Positions 14,489 through 23,286 are shown, counted from the stretch's first letter. The stretch is 25,844 nucleotides of DNA from Myxococcota bacterium (GCA_018821745.1 JAHJLU010000284.1:1-25844); one strand, 5' to 3'. Notes: generated by a model not told the origin, from the letters alone. A program made the numbers and translations.

Positions 14489-15847
14489 TTAAATGCGCGA
14501 ACGCTCACCGCTGTAGAGTTCAAAGGTGGGAGAAGTGGCCCCGGCGCGCTCATCCTGGCGGTAGAAAATGGTGTAATCAAGGCTCTCGGTCACATGGAAG
14601 GCACGCCCGTCGCGTGTGACCGTGTGGGTAGGCCTCAGGCTCCCCGTATTGATGTAGTGGACCAGCCGCTGGTTGCTCTCTTCGCCCATGACCCCCAGGG
14701 GCACATGCTGGGCAACGTGGGTGTGCCCGTAGACCACAAACTGGATCCTTGACCCTTCGGCCAGGAGATCGGGCTCGTTCTCTGCCCGCTCCACATACCG
14801 CTCAAATGGATCATAATTGGAGAACTTGTCGTAAACCGCAAGCGCCGCGTCGGTCTTGCCCACCCACAGGTGCTTGAGACCGGAGATGAGGAACTCCAGA
14901 CGATCGGCCTCATCGAGGGGATTGTACCACTTGTCATGGCCGCTGGAGGAGAGCCACCACTTCACATAGGGCTGGGCCTCAAAGTTGGTGACGGCGTTCT
15001 CGATGCAGGCCTGGAGGAGCTTCTTCTCTTCTCCCACGAAATGGCGGGCGAGCCACTTGACCACCGAGGAGACGGGGCGCACGTTGTCGATCTGCTCCAG
15101 CTTTTTGCGGAAGCCGGCGATGAACTGGGGATCAGTCCCCGGCTGGGGCTGCAGGAGGCTGGCGTGGTAGGTGAGGCGGGCAAACAGCTCCGTGTTGATG
15201 AGGTCCGCCATGGGGATATTGAAATAATCTTCCGGCTTCTGGGGATCCCCCTCGAAGGAGTAGACGTCATATTCATGGCCGTGGCGCACCATCACCCCGT
15301 GGTTGTGATCCACGATTTTGTTGGCAAATAACCCGTTGGGGTCCCAGTTTCCGGCACGCCCCAGATCCAGCCCCAGAAAATCGATCACCCGGGCGCGAAT
15401 GGAAGGATGCATATTGATGAGGCGATCCGAGTCACCGGGGATGTACTGCCGCAGTGGTTCGATTCCCCCGAACCGGTCGGCAAGCTCATCCCCGAGGATG
15501 CTCTTGATGGGAGAGACGTTGGGGTGGATCATGATCTGATTGAAGAGCTGGACCGCCAGATTCAGGTACTCTGTGGACTGGGGGGGACGGGCGTGTCCCT
15601 CTTTCTCGACATTTTGAAAATGACGCCAGGGCCGGTGCTCCAGCTGCTGGTGCCAGAAGTGTGTGCGCCGCATGTCGAAGATGTTGCCGGCGTAGATGAT
15701 CTCCACGCGGGACTGGGGATTGACCTGCCGCACCTTGGCGTGGGCATCGGCGATCCGGTCTAGGAGATCGTGATAAACCTGGGGTTTGAGATTGTGATCC
15801 CCGGCCGTTCCGTCGGCAAGGTGCAGATCGCTGATGACAACGAGCAT
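14489..15847 (-). CDS. metallophosphoesterase-like protein
   Basis: This 452-residue protein follows the calcineurin-like phosphoesterase layout. The first metal motif SDLHL (D7, H9) is intact. The second appears as YAGNIFD (52-58), with Asn55 where Asp of GDxxD is usual. A PGDSD segment (about 138-142) sits where GNHD is expected. The C-terminal RHGHEYD and VYGHTHV histidine motifs are intact. A large insertion between them is unusual. Loss of the bridging Asp could lower or change metal-dependent activity. The ATG at 15847 is preceded by AGGAGG at five bases. A promoter at 15910-15938 faces that of the divergent lipoprotein gene. Confidence 0.85.
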   Translation of the reverse strand: MLVVISDLHLADGTAGDHNLKPQVYHDLLDRIADAHAKVRQVNPQSRVEIIYAGNIFDMRRTHFWHQQLEHRPWRHFQNVEKEGHARPPQSTEYLNLAVQLFNQIMIHPNVSPIKSILGDELADRFGGIEPLRQYIPGDSDRLINMHPSIRARVIDFLGLDLGRAGNWDPNGLFANKIVDHNHGVMVRHGHEYDVYSFEGDPQKPEDYFNIPMADLINTELFARLTYHASLLQPQPGTDPQFIAGFRKKLEQIDNVRPVSSVVKWLARHFVGEEKKLLQACIENAVTNFEAQPYVKWWLSSSGHDKWYNPLDEADRLEFLISGLKHLWVGKTDAALAVYDKFSNYDPFERYVERAENEPDLLAEGSRIQFVVYGHTHVAQHVPLGVMGEESNQRLVHYINTGSLRPTHTVTRDGRAFHVTESLDYTIFYRQDERAGATSPTFELYSGERSRI

Positions 15848-15909
15848 GGGCTCCTCCTTATGCCCGCCTTTGGGAGTCAAGACGGGGAAATCTGGTTCTG
15901 AACGGTCGG

Positions 15910-15938
15910 AGAATACCCCACTTTTTCATGAATGACAA
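15910..15938 (-). promoter_or_regulatory. promoter of the metallophosphoesterase gene
   Basis: On the minus strand, -35 TTGTCA (15933-15938), a 17-bp spacer and -10 TATTCT (15910-15915) form a good sigma-70-type promoter, about 60 bases before the start at 15847. It lies about 20 bp from the divergent plus-strand -10 box at 15960, so the two genes may be co-regulated. Confidence 0.6.
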
Positions 15939-15956
15939 TGGTGCCCAGACAAAGTG

Positions 15957-15965
15957 TGCTATACT
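15957..15965 (+). promoter_or_regulatory. extended -10 promoter of the Cys-rich/vWA lipoprotein gene
   Basis: TGCTATACT is an extended -10 element (TG-N-TATACT). No good -35 lies at 17 bp, but the TGn extension can substitute. Transcription would start near 15972, about 45 bases before the ATG at 16016. The same TGCTATACT word occurs at 25529-25537. Confidence 0.5.
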
Positions 15966-16015
15966 ATTGCCCAAATGGGCAAACCCGAAAAAACGTCTAT
16001 TATTCGAGGTGATGA

Positions 16016-17386
16016 ATGTACTTGAGACTGATTGTATTTTTTTCTCTCCTTCCTCTGATTTTTTCCTGCTCCCCCACGAGCAGCAGCAACAACAATATCA
16101 ACAACACCAATAACTCCGGCTGTGCAGATGGCCTCACCACCTGCGACGGCACCTGCGTGGACATCTCCACGGACAACCTGCACTGCGGCTGGTGCAACCA
16201 TGCCTGCCAGCAGTACGCCAGCTGCAACGGCGAGGGTGCCTGCGTCCTCTCCTGTCCCATTGGGACCGAAGAGTGCTCCGGGGAATGCGCAAATCTGGAC
16301 ACGGACTACAACCACTGCGGAGACTGCCTCACCGCCTGCACCGGCGATGAGACATGCATCGACGGCTCCTGTGATGACGGCACCTGCTCGGCCTCCATCT
16401 CTGAAGCCGACGAGGGGGTCCTCCCGGCGGACATTATCGTGGTGGTGGACAACTCTGGGACCATGGGTGACGAGGCCGCCTCGGTTCAGGCCTCCATGCA
16501 CGATTTTGTAGGTGCGGTGGTCAACTCGGGCATTGACGCCCACGTGATCCTCATCTCCGCTGACTCCAACGAGGATGCTGGGGTTTGCGTCCCCGCCCCC
16601 GTGGGAAGCGGGAACTGCCCCAACGACGAGAACCTCCCGGAGTTCCGCCATGTGATGCAGGACGTGGGCAGCTCCAACGCCCTGGAGCTCATCCTCTCCA
16701 CCTATCCCCAGTGGGCACCCTCCCTGAGACCCTCCGCAACCAAGACCATCCTGGTCATCACCGACGACAACTCGGGGCTCAACGCGACCTCCTTCACCAC
16801 CCAGCTCCTCGCCCTGGACCCCACCTTCGAGGGCTTCAAGTTCTCCGGCATCATCGCCCCCTATAACATTGATCAGGCAGACTGCGTGCTGTGTGAATTT
16901 TTGGGCACCTGCAACACGGGAAGCTGTGACACCTGCTGTGGCACCGACACGATACTGGGTTTGCTGTGCACCGCCCTCCCGGCCGAGGAAGGCACGGTCT
17001 ACCGGGATCTCATCACGGCCACCGGGGGCATTGAGGGGAACCTGTGTATCCAGGATTTCCAGCCCGCCTTCAATGATCTGGCCACGGCGGTGATCTGGGA
17101 ATCCCAGGTGGATTGTGTCTATAACATCCCGGAGCCACCCGAGGGTGAGGTCATCGACTACACGAAAATCAACGTGGACTACCAGCCCACCCCCACGGAC
17201 GACCCCCAGGCGATTTACAACGTCCCCGGCGGCATCGATGACTGCGGCATCGGCGGCGGGTGGTACTATGACGAGCTCGATCCCCACCTGCAGCTCTCAT
17301 TATGTCCAACCACCTGCACCGAAGTCAGCGCCAACCTCCAGGCGGTGATCACCGTAAAGTTCGGCTGCGCCACCGTGGTGCAGTAG
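16016..17386 (+). CDS. surface lipoprotein: Cys-rich MXAN_6577-like repeats plus von Willebrand A domain
   Basis: This 456-residue protein has a lipoprotein signal ending LIFSC (Cys18), an Asn/Ser-rich linker, then two Cys-rich repeats (about 36-124) of the pattern C..G.C.d...D...CG.C...C....C..G.C, typical of Myxococcota surface proteins. A vWA-like domain follows (about 138-380), with a MIDAS-type DNSGT (145-149) and a later VITDD strand. Additional cysteines in the C-terminal part suggest several disulphides. The probable role is metal-dependent adhesion at the outer surface. The GAGGTGAT before the ATG at 16016 supports the start. It lies 42 bp before the beta-helix lipoprotein gene, so the two probably form one transcript. 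Confidence 0.88.
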   Translation: MYLRLIVFFSLLPLIFSCSPTSSSNNNINNTNNSGCADGLTTCDGTCVDISTDNLHCGWCNHACQQYASCNGEGACVLSCPIGTEECSGECANLDTDYNHCGDCLTACTGDETCIDGSCDDGTCSASISEADEGVLPADIIVVVDNSGTMGDEAASVQASMHDFVGAVVNSGIDAHVILISADSNEDAGVCVPAPVGSGNCPNDENLPEFRHVMQDVGSSNALELILSTYPQWAPSLRPSATKTILVITDDNSGLNATSFTTQLLALDPTFEGFKFSGIIAPYNIDQADCVLCEFLGTCNTGSCDTCCGTDTILGLLCTALPAEEGTVYRDLITATGGIEGNLCIQDFQPAFNDLATAVIWESQVDCVYNIPEPPEGEVIDYTKINVDYQPTPTDDPQAIYNVPGGIDDCGIGGGWYYDELDPHLQLSLCPTTCTEVSANLQAVITVKFGCATVVQ

Positions 17387-17428
17387 GGGCCACACTATTT
17401 CTTTTTAAAAACCGGGAAGGAGGTTTCA

Positions 17429-19150
17429 GTGGCATGGAATAGAGTTATTGTTGTTTTATTTCTCGCGGGGCTGCTCTTCGCGGGGGGAATCGCGTGCGAT
17501 GACGACGGGGGCAGCGGTCATCGGGAGCCCTCCACCAACAACGTGGCGGGCACCGTGGTCAACCCCGACAATTGGGGACCTCCCATCGGTGTCCCCATGC
17601 CCGGGTTCGGCATTCGGGAGACCGTGGAGAACGTCTACGGGTCCAGGGATTTCTACACCCACTACGTTGACAACACCGACCCCGCTGCCACCGACGACGA
17701 CAACCCCCGGGGGACCGAGCAGACACCCAGGCTCACCATCCCCGGTGACGTCCCGGCCGGCTCCGTGGTGTTCATCACCGGCGGACCCTACATCAACGAC
17801 AACACCCTCTACCTGCGCGCGAGCGGGACCGCCCAGGAGCCCATCTTCCTGCGGGGCGATCCCGAGGCCATGCCCGTGGTGAACCGTGCCCTCTCCATCC
17901 GCGGGGCATACATCATTGTCGAGTTCCTTGATTTTGACTACGACAACGGCACAAAGAACGTCTCGATCCGCCCCGAGACCTCCCCCGACGCCGCAGAGGT
18001 GCACCACGTGGCTATCCGGGGCTGTGAACACCACAACTATAACAGTGACTTCGGCGCCACGGGAAACTCCTCCATGATCGGGGTCTCCAATCCCAACAAC
18101 AGCAACGATGTGTATGTCCACGACATCGTCATCTGGGCCAACTATATCCACGACAACGGGGACGCCACCCTGGCCGAGCGGGACATCCATGGCGTGGGCA
18201 TCGGCGCCAACGTGCAGGATCTGTGGATGGTGGACAACCACCTCCACAACAACTCAGGGGACTCGGTGCAGATCGCCTACTACAACGTGCCCCCCGTGAA
18301 TATCTCCAACCGTATTTACATCGCCCGAAACCACATGCATGAGGATCAGGAGAACGCGGTGGATCTCAAGGGGTGCAGGGATGTCATCATCTCCCAGAAC
18401 CGAATCTGGGGCTACAGCGGGCTCTCCCGTGGCGTCGCCGTGGGCTACGGGACCGGCATCGTCATCCACGAGGCCGATGAACACGCCGAGAACGTGCTGG
18501 TGCTCTATAATGAAATCAGCGACTGCACCTCCACGGGGATCACCGTCTCCCACTCCACGACCGAGATCTTCCTGGTGGGCAACCTCATCCATGACAACCG
18601 CTTCGAGGGGACCGACGAGCATTCCCCCACGTCACCCTGGTATCCCGGGGCGGGGATCCTCATCCGCAACGAGGGGACCGCATACGTGCTGGGCAATCTG
18701 GTCACCGCGACCCACCACGGCATCGTCTCCGTGGTTTCCCAGCCAACGGATTTCCGGGTCCAGAACAACATCGTCACGGATCTTAATGCTGAGGAGTCCG
18801 GCGTGCACCTCTTCATCGAGAACGCCGAGGTGGCCCAAAACTCACTCCTGGATCACAACCTCTATTTCCAGGGCACCCTCCCCATCAGCGTGCGCCTTGG
18901 AACATCAAACCCCCTCTCCAGTGTTGAGGAGCTCCCCTCCTACGCGCACAGCTGCTCCGAAGAAGACCCCCTCCTCACGGACAGCGCCGGCGGTGACTAC
19001 CGACCTGCACCCATGAGCCCCGCTGTTGATACAGGTGTTGATCTCGCCGGGTTTATTGAAGATGCCTTCGGGATCACGCTGGACCTGGACTATAATGGCA
19101 GCCAACGGCCGCAGGGAGAGACCTGGGACCTGGGTCCCTGGGAACAATGA
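17429..19150 (+). CDS. right-handed parallel beta-helix lipoprotein
   Basis: This 573-residue protein starts at GTG (17429), with AAGGAGG five bases upstream, and carries a lipoprotein signal ending GGIAC (Cys23) followed by an Asp/Gly-rich stretch. From about residue 110 it shows repeated short strands of the PbH1 pattern (for example NYIHDNGDA, NHLHNNSGD, NLIHDNRFEG), typical of right-handed beta-helices of the pectate-lyase/DUF1565 superfamily. The protein ends with an LDLDYNG...DLGPWE motif seen at the end of many such proteins. It could bind or cleave surface polysaccharide, but no catalytic residues can be assigned. It follows the Cys-rich/vWA lipoprotein in what looks like a two-gene operon. 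Confidence 0.87.
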   Translation: MAWNRVIVVLFLAGLLFAGGIACDDDGGSGHREPSTNNVAGTVVNPDNWGPPIGVPMPGFGIRETVENVYGSRDFYTHYVDNTDPAATDDDNPRGTEQTPRLTIPGDVPAGSVVFITGGPYINDNTLYLRASGTAQEPIFLRGDPEAMPVVNRALSIRGAYIIVEFLDFDYDNGTKNVSIRPETSPDAAEVHHVAIRGCEHHNYNSDFGATGNSSMIGVSNPNNSNDVYVHDIVIWANYIHDNGDATLAERDIHGVGIGANVQDLWMVDNHLHNNSGDSVQIAYYNVPPVNISNRIYIARNHMHEDQENAVDLKGCRDVIISQNRIWGYSGLSRGVAVGYGTGIVIHEADEHAENVLVLYNEISDCTSTGITVSHSTTEIFLVGNLIHDNRFEGTDEHSPTSPWYPGAGILIRNEGTAYVLGNLVTATHHGIVSVVSQPTDFRVQNNIVTDLNAEESGVHLFIENAEVAQNSLLDHNLYFQGTLPISVRLGTSNPLSSVEELPSYAHSCSEEDPLLTDSAGGDYRPAPMSPAVDTGVDLAGFIEDAFGITLDLDYNGSQRPQGETWDLGPWEQ

Positions 19151-19220
19151 CTCGCGCGCAACGCCGCCTGAAAAACTCACAAAATACGTGGAATAGGCTT
19201 AGGGGCAAAGGCCGGGAAGA

Positions 19221-20126
19221 CTACCAGAAGAGGTCGTTCATGAGGGGGAAGATGCTGGCCTCGTTGGTAACGATGTCCGCACAGGTGGTGGAAGCGTCAA
19301 CGGGGCGAAAGCGGTACCAACTGAGCGATGGATCCGGGTGAACCGAACGCTCTATGGTCGTGGCCAGAAGATCTCTTGATGCCCCGATGGTGATCTGCTC
19401 ATCACCCCACAAAATTGTCCCGTCCAGTCGTTCCATGGTGTTGTTCATCCCGGAGAGCTGGTTGTAGATCCGGTGAACAATATAAATCTCGCCGGCCAGA
19501 AGGCCCGTGGCCCTGATGGTTACACCCGGGTATTCATCAAGATCCTGGTCGAACACCCGGGGATCTTCGGCGTCGACGGGCATGGTATCCTCAGCCGGAT
19601 TATCAAGATGGGCCCCCTGGACCTGCCAGAATTTGTACTGCAGCAGCCGATATCCCTGGGGGGTCCACTGCCACTCTCCCTCTTTGGCCTCAATGGGAAT
19701 GGAGGAGACAAAGGCGTCGGGGAAAATCACGGACACCAGATCCGTATTGCTCACGGAACGCATGGCACACGTCTCCTCCATAAACAGAAGAGTGGTTCCA
19801 TCCTGGGTGATCTCCGAGCGCACCACGGAGATATTCACACTGTCCATTGGGCCGATCATGGGATAGTTCACGATGGAGTAGTTGTACATCTTGCGAGCCC
19901 ACACACCGGAGATATCAAGGGGGGGATCGGTTACTACAGCGGCGTCACCACCGTCCGCATCGGCTCCCGAATCAGTGGCATCGTCCAGAGTATCGTGGAG
20001 GACGTCGGTACCTGCGTCCTGATCCCAGACATACTCCTTCTGGGTGCTCTCACAGGCACCAAGCACAAGCAGGAAGGAAAGGAACATTATTCTCGAGAGG
20101 TGGAATTTTAAAGAAAGAGGAGTCAT
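19221..20126 (-). CDS. putative lipoprotein with Asp-rich linker
   Basis: This 301-residue protein has a lipoprotein signal ending VLGAC (Cys25), an Asp/Ala-rich acidic linker (about 33-65) and a beta-rich domain starting DISGVWARKMY (about 71-81), the opening pattern of lipocalin-like/calycin-type domains in exported proteins. I do not recognise a specific family. The start is uncertain: neither ATG at 20126 nor TTG at 20135 has a clear ribosome site. It converges with the beta-helix gene, 70 bp apart, and diverges from the small lipoprotein gene at 20272. Confidence 0.78.
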   Translation of the reverse strand: MTPLSLKFHLSRIMFLSFLLVLGACESTQKEYVWDQDAGTDVLHDTLDDATDSGADADGGDAAVVTDPPLDISGVWARKMYNYSIVNYPMIGPMDSVNISVVRSEITQDGTTLLFMEETCAMRSVSNTDLVSVIFPDAFVSSIPIEAKEGEWQWTPQGYRLLQYKFWQVQGAHLDNPAEDTMPVDAEDPRVFDQDLDEYPGVTIRATGLLAGEIYIVHRIYNQLSGMNNTMERLDGTILWGDEQITIGASRDLLATTIERSVHPDPSLSWYRFRPVDASTTCADIVTNEASIFPLMNDLFW

Positions 20127-20183
20127 GTATCGCAATTTAATGTTTTAAAAAAATTAGTCAACCTCACTCGAACCAAAAAAGCG

Positions 20184-20212
20184 TTGTAGGAAAGAAAAAC
20201 CAAGTATATACC
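20184..20212 (+). promoter_or_regulatory. possible promoter of the small lipoprotein gene
   Basis: TTGTAG (20184-20189), a 17-bp spacer and TATACC (20207-20212) make a moderate sigma-70-type promoter, about 60 bases before the start at 20272. Overlapping TATATA gives an alternative register. Confidence 0.4.
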
Positions 20213-20271
20213 ATACAGTTAGCATGTGCTACAGTAGCGGTAATGGAATCTTACTGCGGGAGAAAAAGCTC

Positions 20272-20685
20272 ATGGGACCAAAGACAGTGCTAATGATGAT
20301 CCTAATGCTGCCCCTGGCGTGCACAAAAAAAGGGCCCGAGCCCGGAACAACCCACCATAACGCAATCACAAAAAATAACCTGGGTAAGAAAATCACCGTG
20401 GAGGGGTGGGCCGTGGATCGCAAGAACGGCGCAGCCATCCACGGGGAGGGGTTTGTCGTGTGGATCGCGGACTTCACCAGTTGGCCAACGGGATACTACC
20501 AGGGCGGCGACAGAGGCAGGAAAGTGCGGGTCACGGGGATCCTCACCGAGGACCACGCGCACCCCGTCTTTATCCCCATGAAGGGCGACCCCATCGTGCA
20601 GGGTGCCCCCGTCCCCCCGGGAACGGACCTCAAAAAGGCAAGCCACCGGTTTTTATTGAAGAGTATCACGATCAAGCCCCTGTGA
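20272..20685 (+). CDS. small lipoprotein with OB-fold-like domain
   Basis: This 137-residue protein starts at the ATG at 20272 (GGGAG upstream) and has a lipoprotein signal ending LPLAC (Cys17). The mature part has the strand pattern GKKITVEGWAVDRKNG ... VVWIADF ... GRKVRVTGIL ... LLKSITI, which resembles small OB-fold domains of exported proteins. An upstream in-frame start at 20224 would put charged residues ahead of the signal, so it is not used. Function is unknown. It converges with the PP2C gene. Confidence 0.75.
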   Translation: MGPKTVLMMILMLPLACTKKGPEPGTTHHNAITKNNLGKKITVEGWAVDRKNGAAIHGEGFVVWIADFTSWPTGYYQGGDRGRKVRVTGILTEDHAHPVFIPMKGDPIVQGAPVPPGTDLKKASHRFLLKSITIKPL

Positions 20686-20739
20686 GCCGGAGAACCACAC
20701 AAAAATCCCCTGAAAATTCACCAAAATTTAATCACAGGG

Positions 20740-21534
20740 TTACTTGTCTACTTCGATGCGGATGACCATGGCGGTGATGTTGTCTTCGCCCCCGGCCTCG
20801 TTGGCAGCGTCCACCAGCTTCTCGGCGATCTCGTCGAGATCGTCGGTGGAGAGGGTGAGCTCCAGTATGAGGTCATCGCTGATCATGTCGTTGAGGCCGT
20901 CGGAACAGAGGATGAAGATGTCGTTCAGTTTGGGATATATAATGGCGGAGTCGGGGCTCACCTGGGGATTGGGCCCGATGACACGGGTGACCACGTTGGT
21001 TTTGGTACCCGAGGCCGCCGCCTCCTCCGGGGTAATGTGGCGAAGCCGGGCGATATCGTTGACGTAGGAGTGGTCTTCCAAAAGCAGATCAATCGCTCCG
21101 TCTCGAACGCGGTAAATGCGGGAATCCCCAACGTGGGAGATGATGGCGTAGTTGTCCTCAAAATAAATGGCCACCACGGTGGTTCCCATGTTTTTACACG
21201 CCGGGTTATCTTTTCCGTGGGCGTGTACCCTGGTGTTGGAGAGGACAATGCCCGACTCCATGCGGTACATATTGAACTTGAGGGGATCCATGTGCATGGG
21301 CCACACAGGGTTCCACCCCTGGCCCGTAGTAGTGAAATACTCCGACAGGGAGTCGACGCACATTTTTGAGGCAACCTCCCCCGCCGCCGCTCCACCCATG
21401 CCGTCGGCGACGATGCCGAGGGGGATGCTCACGGGCAGATAAATGGAGTCCTCGTTGTGATCGTGATCCTGACCTATGTCGGTTTCGCCGGCGAACCGGA
21501 CGCGCATACCGCTGAATGGAAATGAAGTGCTCAA
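20740..21534 (-). CDS. PP2C-type serine/threonine protein phosphatase
   Basis: This 264-residue protein has all main PP2C motifs: NED (27-29) in the metal-binding first strand, DGMGG (44-48), GTTVVAI, HVGDSRIYRVR, LCSDGLNDM and the final EDNITAMVI. These bind the two metal ions that activate water for phosphoprotein hydrolysis, usually against eukaryotic-like Ser/Thr kinases; no kinase gene is in the window. The TTG at 21534 is chosen because AAGGAG sits seven bases before it; ATGs at 21558 and 21507 lack such a site. The gene diverges from infA, and a perfect TATAAT lies about 45 bases upstream. Confidence 0.92.
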   Translation of the reverse strand: MSTSFPFSGMRVRFAGETDIGQDHDHNEDSIYLPVSIPLGIVADGMGGAAAGEVASKMCVDSLSEYFTTTGQGWNPVWPMHMDPLKFNMYRMESGIVLSNTRVHAHGKDNPACKNMGTTVVAIYFEDNYAIISHVGDSRIYRVRDGAIDLLLEDHSYVNDIARLRHITPEEAAASGTKTNVVTRVIGPNPQVSPDSAIIYPKLNDIFILCSDGLNDMISDDLILELTLSTDDLDEIAEKLVDAANEAGGEDNITAMVIRIEVDK

Positions 21535-21578
21535 GGTGCTGCTCCTTGAAGCCGGCACGGAAAGCCACGCCGGAGGGC

Positions 21579-21584
21579 ATTATA
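21579..21584 (-). promoter_or_regulatory. -10 box of the PP2C gene promoter
   Basis: A perfect TATAAT on the minus strand, with predicted start about 38 bases before the TTG start at 21534. The -35 position is AT-rich without a clear TTGACA match. Confidence 0.42.
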
Positions 21585-21755
21585 TGTTTCTGACTTGCAA
21601 AGGATATATCAAAAGAGTGGAATTTTCCACACCCAAATTGCACCTATCGGTCAGTTTCCTATTTGTGAAGATAAAAACGATTAAAGCCTGGATTTTTCCC
21701 TCTCTCTGTGCCAAACCATTCAGAGACCTATGAAATTGATTCATGGGGAATTGCC

Positions 21756-21783
21756 TTGACGAATAAAAAAGTCCTGATACATT
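21756..21783 (+). promoter_or_regulatory. infA promoter
   Basis: TTGACG (21756-21761), a 16-bp spacer and TACATT (21778-21783) form a sigma-70-type promoter. The start would be near 21790, giving a 5' leader of about 75 bases. The leader can fold a stem GGCTGTG (21797-21803) / CACAGCC (21824-21830). Confidence 0.5.
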
Positions 21784-21864
21784 CGCCTGCGAAGAGGGCT
21801 GTGACCTCAGTATTTTTCCCGAACACAGCCTCCTGTTTCTTAACTTACAGCTCAGGTGATATTA

Positions 21865-22083
21865 ATGTCCAAGGATGATCAGATTGAACTCGAAGGTGAA
21901 GTAGTTGAAGTGCTGGCAGGTGGCCAGTTTCGTGTAAAGACCGACAGTGGTCTCGTGGTGCTCTCACATCTGGCGGGCAAGATGCGTCGCTACCGAATCC
22001 GGGTTGTCCTCGGAGATCGGGTGATCGTGGCCGTTTCCCCCTACGATCCCACAAGAGGCCGCATCATCTACCGTCCCCGTTAG
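21865..22083 (+). CDS. infA: translation initiation factor IF-1
   Basis: This 72-residue protein is a near-complete match to the IF-1 OB-fold: an opening MSKDDQIELEGEVVEVL, the FRVKTDSG strand, the LSHLAGKMRRYRIRV segment and the closing GDRVIVAVSPYD...RGRIIYR. IF-1 binds the ribosomal A site during initiation. AGGTGAT directly precedes the ATG at 21865; the frame extends nine bases upstream to a GTG inside that ribosome site, which is not used. In many bacteria infA lies near secY and ribosomal genes; here it stands alone before the lysine-degradation genes. Confidence 0.97.
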   Translation: MSKDDQIELEGEVVEVLAGGQFRVKTDSGLVVLSHLAGKMRRYRIRVVLGDRVIVAVSPYDPTRGRIIYRPR

Positions 22084-22199
22084 GGAACACTAGGCCACAC
22101 CTTTACCACCCAGCCGGCAGACTCACTGCTTCCCCTGTCTTTTCCATAAGTTGAATCCACCCATCCGGTGGTAAACCATAAACATCCCCTTCTTTCCTG

Positions 22200-22217
22200 G
22201 GCCGTCCCAAGACGGCC
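22200..22217 (+). promoter_or_regulatory. hairpin in the kdd leader
   Basis: GGCCGTC-CCAA-GACGGCC is a perfect 7-bp stem with a 4-nt loop, ending 9 bases before the GGAGG ribosome site of kdd. No run of T follows, so it is not a terminator; it may modulate translation or protect the message. Confidence 0.5.
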
Positions 22218-22236
22218 GACCTGTACGGAGGTTGAA

Positions 22237-23286
22237 ATGGCAGAACTTCACGGTAACAAATTCGGAACCCACAGAGTCATCGAACCAAAGGGTGTCCTTC
22301 CCCAGCCCGCGCTTCGCATCGACAACGACATGAGCAAGGAATATGATAACGAAATCCTCTGCGACGTCATAACGCTCAATGTAGACAGCGCCAGTTTCAC
22401 CCAGATCAAAGACGAGGCCGGAAAAGATCCCGAGAAGATCAAGCAGATCATGTTCTCCATTATCGACCGCTTCGGGAAACACAAGAACCCCGTGACGGGC
22501 TCAGGCGGCATGTTCATCGGCGTTGTGAAGCGCATCGGTTCCGCCCTCGAGGGGAAAATTGATCTCAAGGTTGGCGATCGCATTGCCTCCCTGGTCTCAC
22601 TCTCCCTCACCCCCCTGCGCATTGACGAGATCAAAAAAATCCACATCAACACCGACCAGGTGGACATCAAAGGTCAGGCTATCCTCTTCGAGTCGGCCAT
22701 CTGGGCCAAACTCCCCGAGGACATGGATGACAAACTGGCCCTGGCGGTTCTCGATGTAGCGGGTGCACCTGCCCAGACAGCGAACCTGGTCAGACCCGGC
22801 ATGCGCGTACTCATCGTGGGCGCCTCGGGCAAGAGCGGCCTTCTGTGCGCCTATGTGGCGAAAAAATATGCGGGTGTGACCGGTCAGGTCATTGGCACCG
22901 CCTCTTCCGAGAGCGGCGAGAAGTTCCTGGCTGAGGTCCCCTTCCTTGATGATTATTTCCGCTGCAGCGCCACCGACGCCGTGGCCATGTACGAGAAGAC
23001 CGCGGAGAAAACAGAGGGCCAGATGGTTGACCTGGTAATCTCCTGTGTCTCCAGACCCGACTGCGAGATGGGCGCCATCCTCCCCTGCCGTGATGGCGGA
23101 ACCGTGTACTTCTTCTCCATGGCCACCTCCTTCACCAAGGCAGCGCTTGGAGCCGAGGGTGTCGGCATGGACGTGACCATGCTCATCGGCAACGGTTACA
23201 CCAAGGACCACGCAATCATTTCCCTGGATTATGTCAGGGAGAGCCAATACATCCGTGATATTTACCGCAAACGATACATGGACTGA
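22237..23286 (+). CDS. kdd: L-erythro-3,5-diaminohexanoate dehydrogenase
   Basis: The enzyme oxidises and deaminates 3,5-diaminohexanoate to 5-amino-3-oxohexanoate with NAD(P)+, the third step of lysine fermentation. The 349-residue length and N-terminus (GTHRVIEPKGVLPQP, 10-24) match the Kdd family, as do the YDNEI and NVDSASFTQI segments. A GASGKSG nucleotide-binding loop lies at 195-201 in a Rossmann fold. The ATG at 22237 is preceded by GGAGG; an upstream in-frame start at 22168 is rejected. The gene ends 12 bp before kamA, so they are co-transcribed. The usual partners for the intermediate step (kamD, kamE) and the next steps (kce, kal) are not in the window. Confidence 0.93.
   Translation: MAELHGNKFGTHRVIEPKGVLPQPALRIDNDMSKEYDNEILCDVITLNVDSASFTQIKDEAGKDPEKIKQIMFSIIDRFGKHKNPVTGSGGMFIGVVKRIGSALEGKIDLKVGDRIASLVSLSLTPLRIDEIKKIHINTDQVDIKGQAILFESAIWAKLPEDMDDKLALAVLDVAGAPAQTANLVRPGMRVLIVGASGKSGLLCAYVAKKYAGVTGQVIGTASSESGEKFLAEVPFLDDYFRCSATDAVAMYEKTAEKTEGQMVDLVISCVSRPDCEMGAILPCRDGGTVYFFSMATSFTKAALGAEGVGMDVTMLIGNGYTKDHAIISLDYVRESQYIRDIYRKRYMD

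Noticed and set aside
15959..17287. Long minus-strand frame opposite the Cys-rich/vWA lipoprotein
   Set aside because: The plus strand has a lipoprotein signal, Cys repeats and a vWA motif; the minus reading is a Gly/Val-rich shadow.
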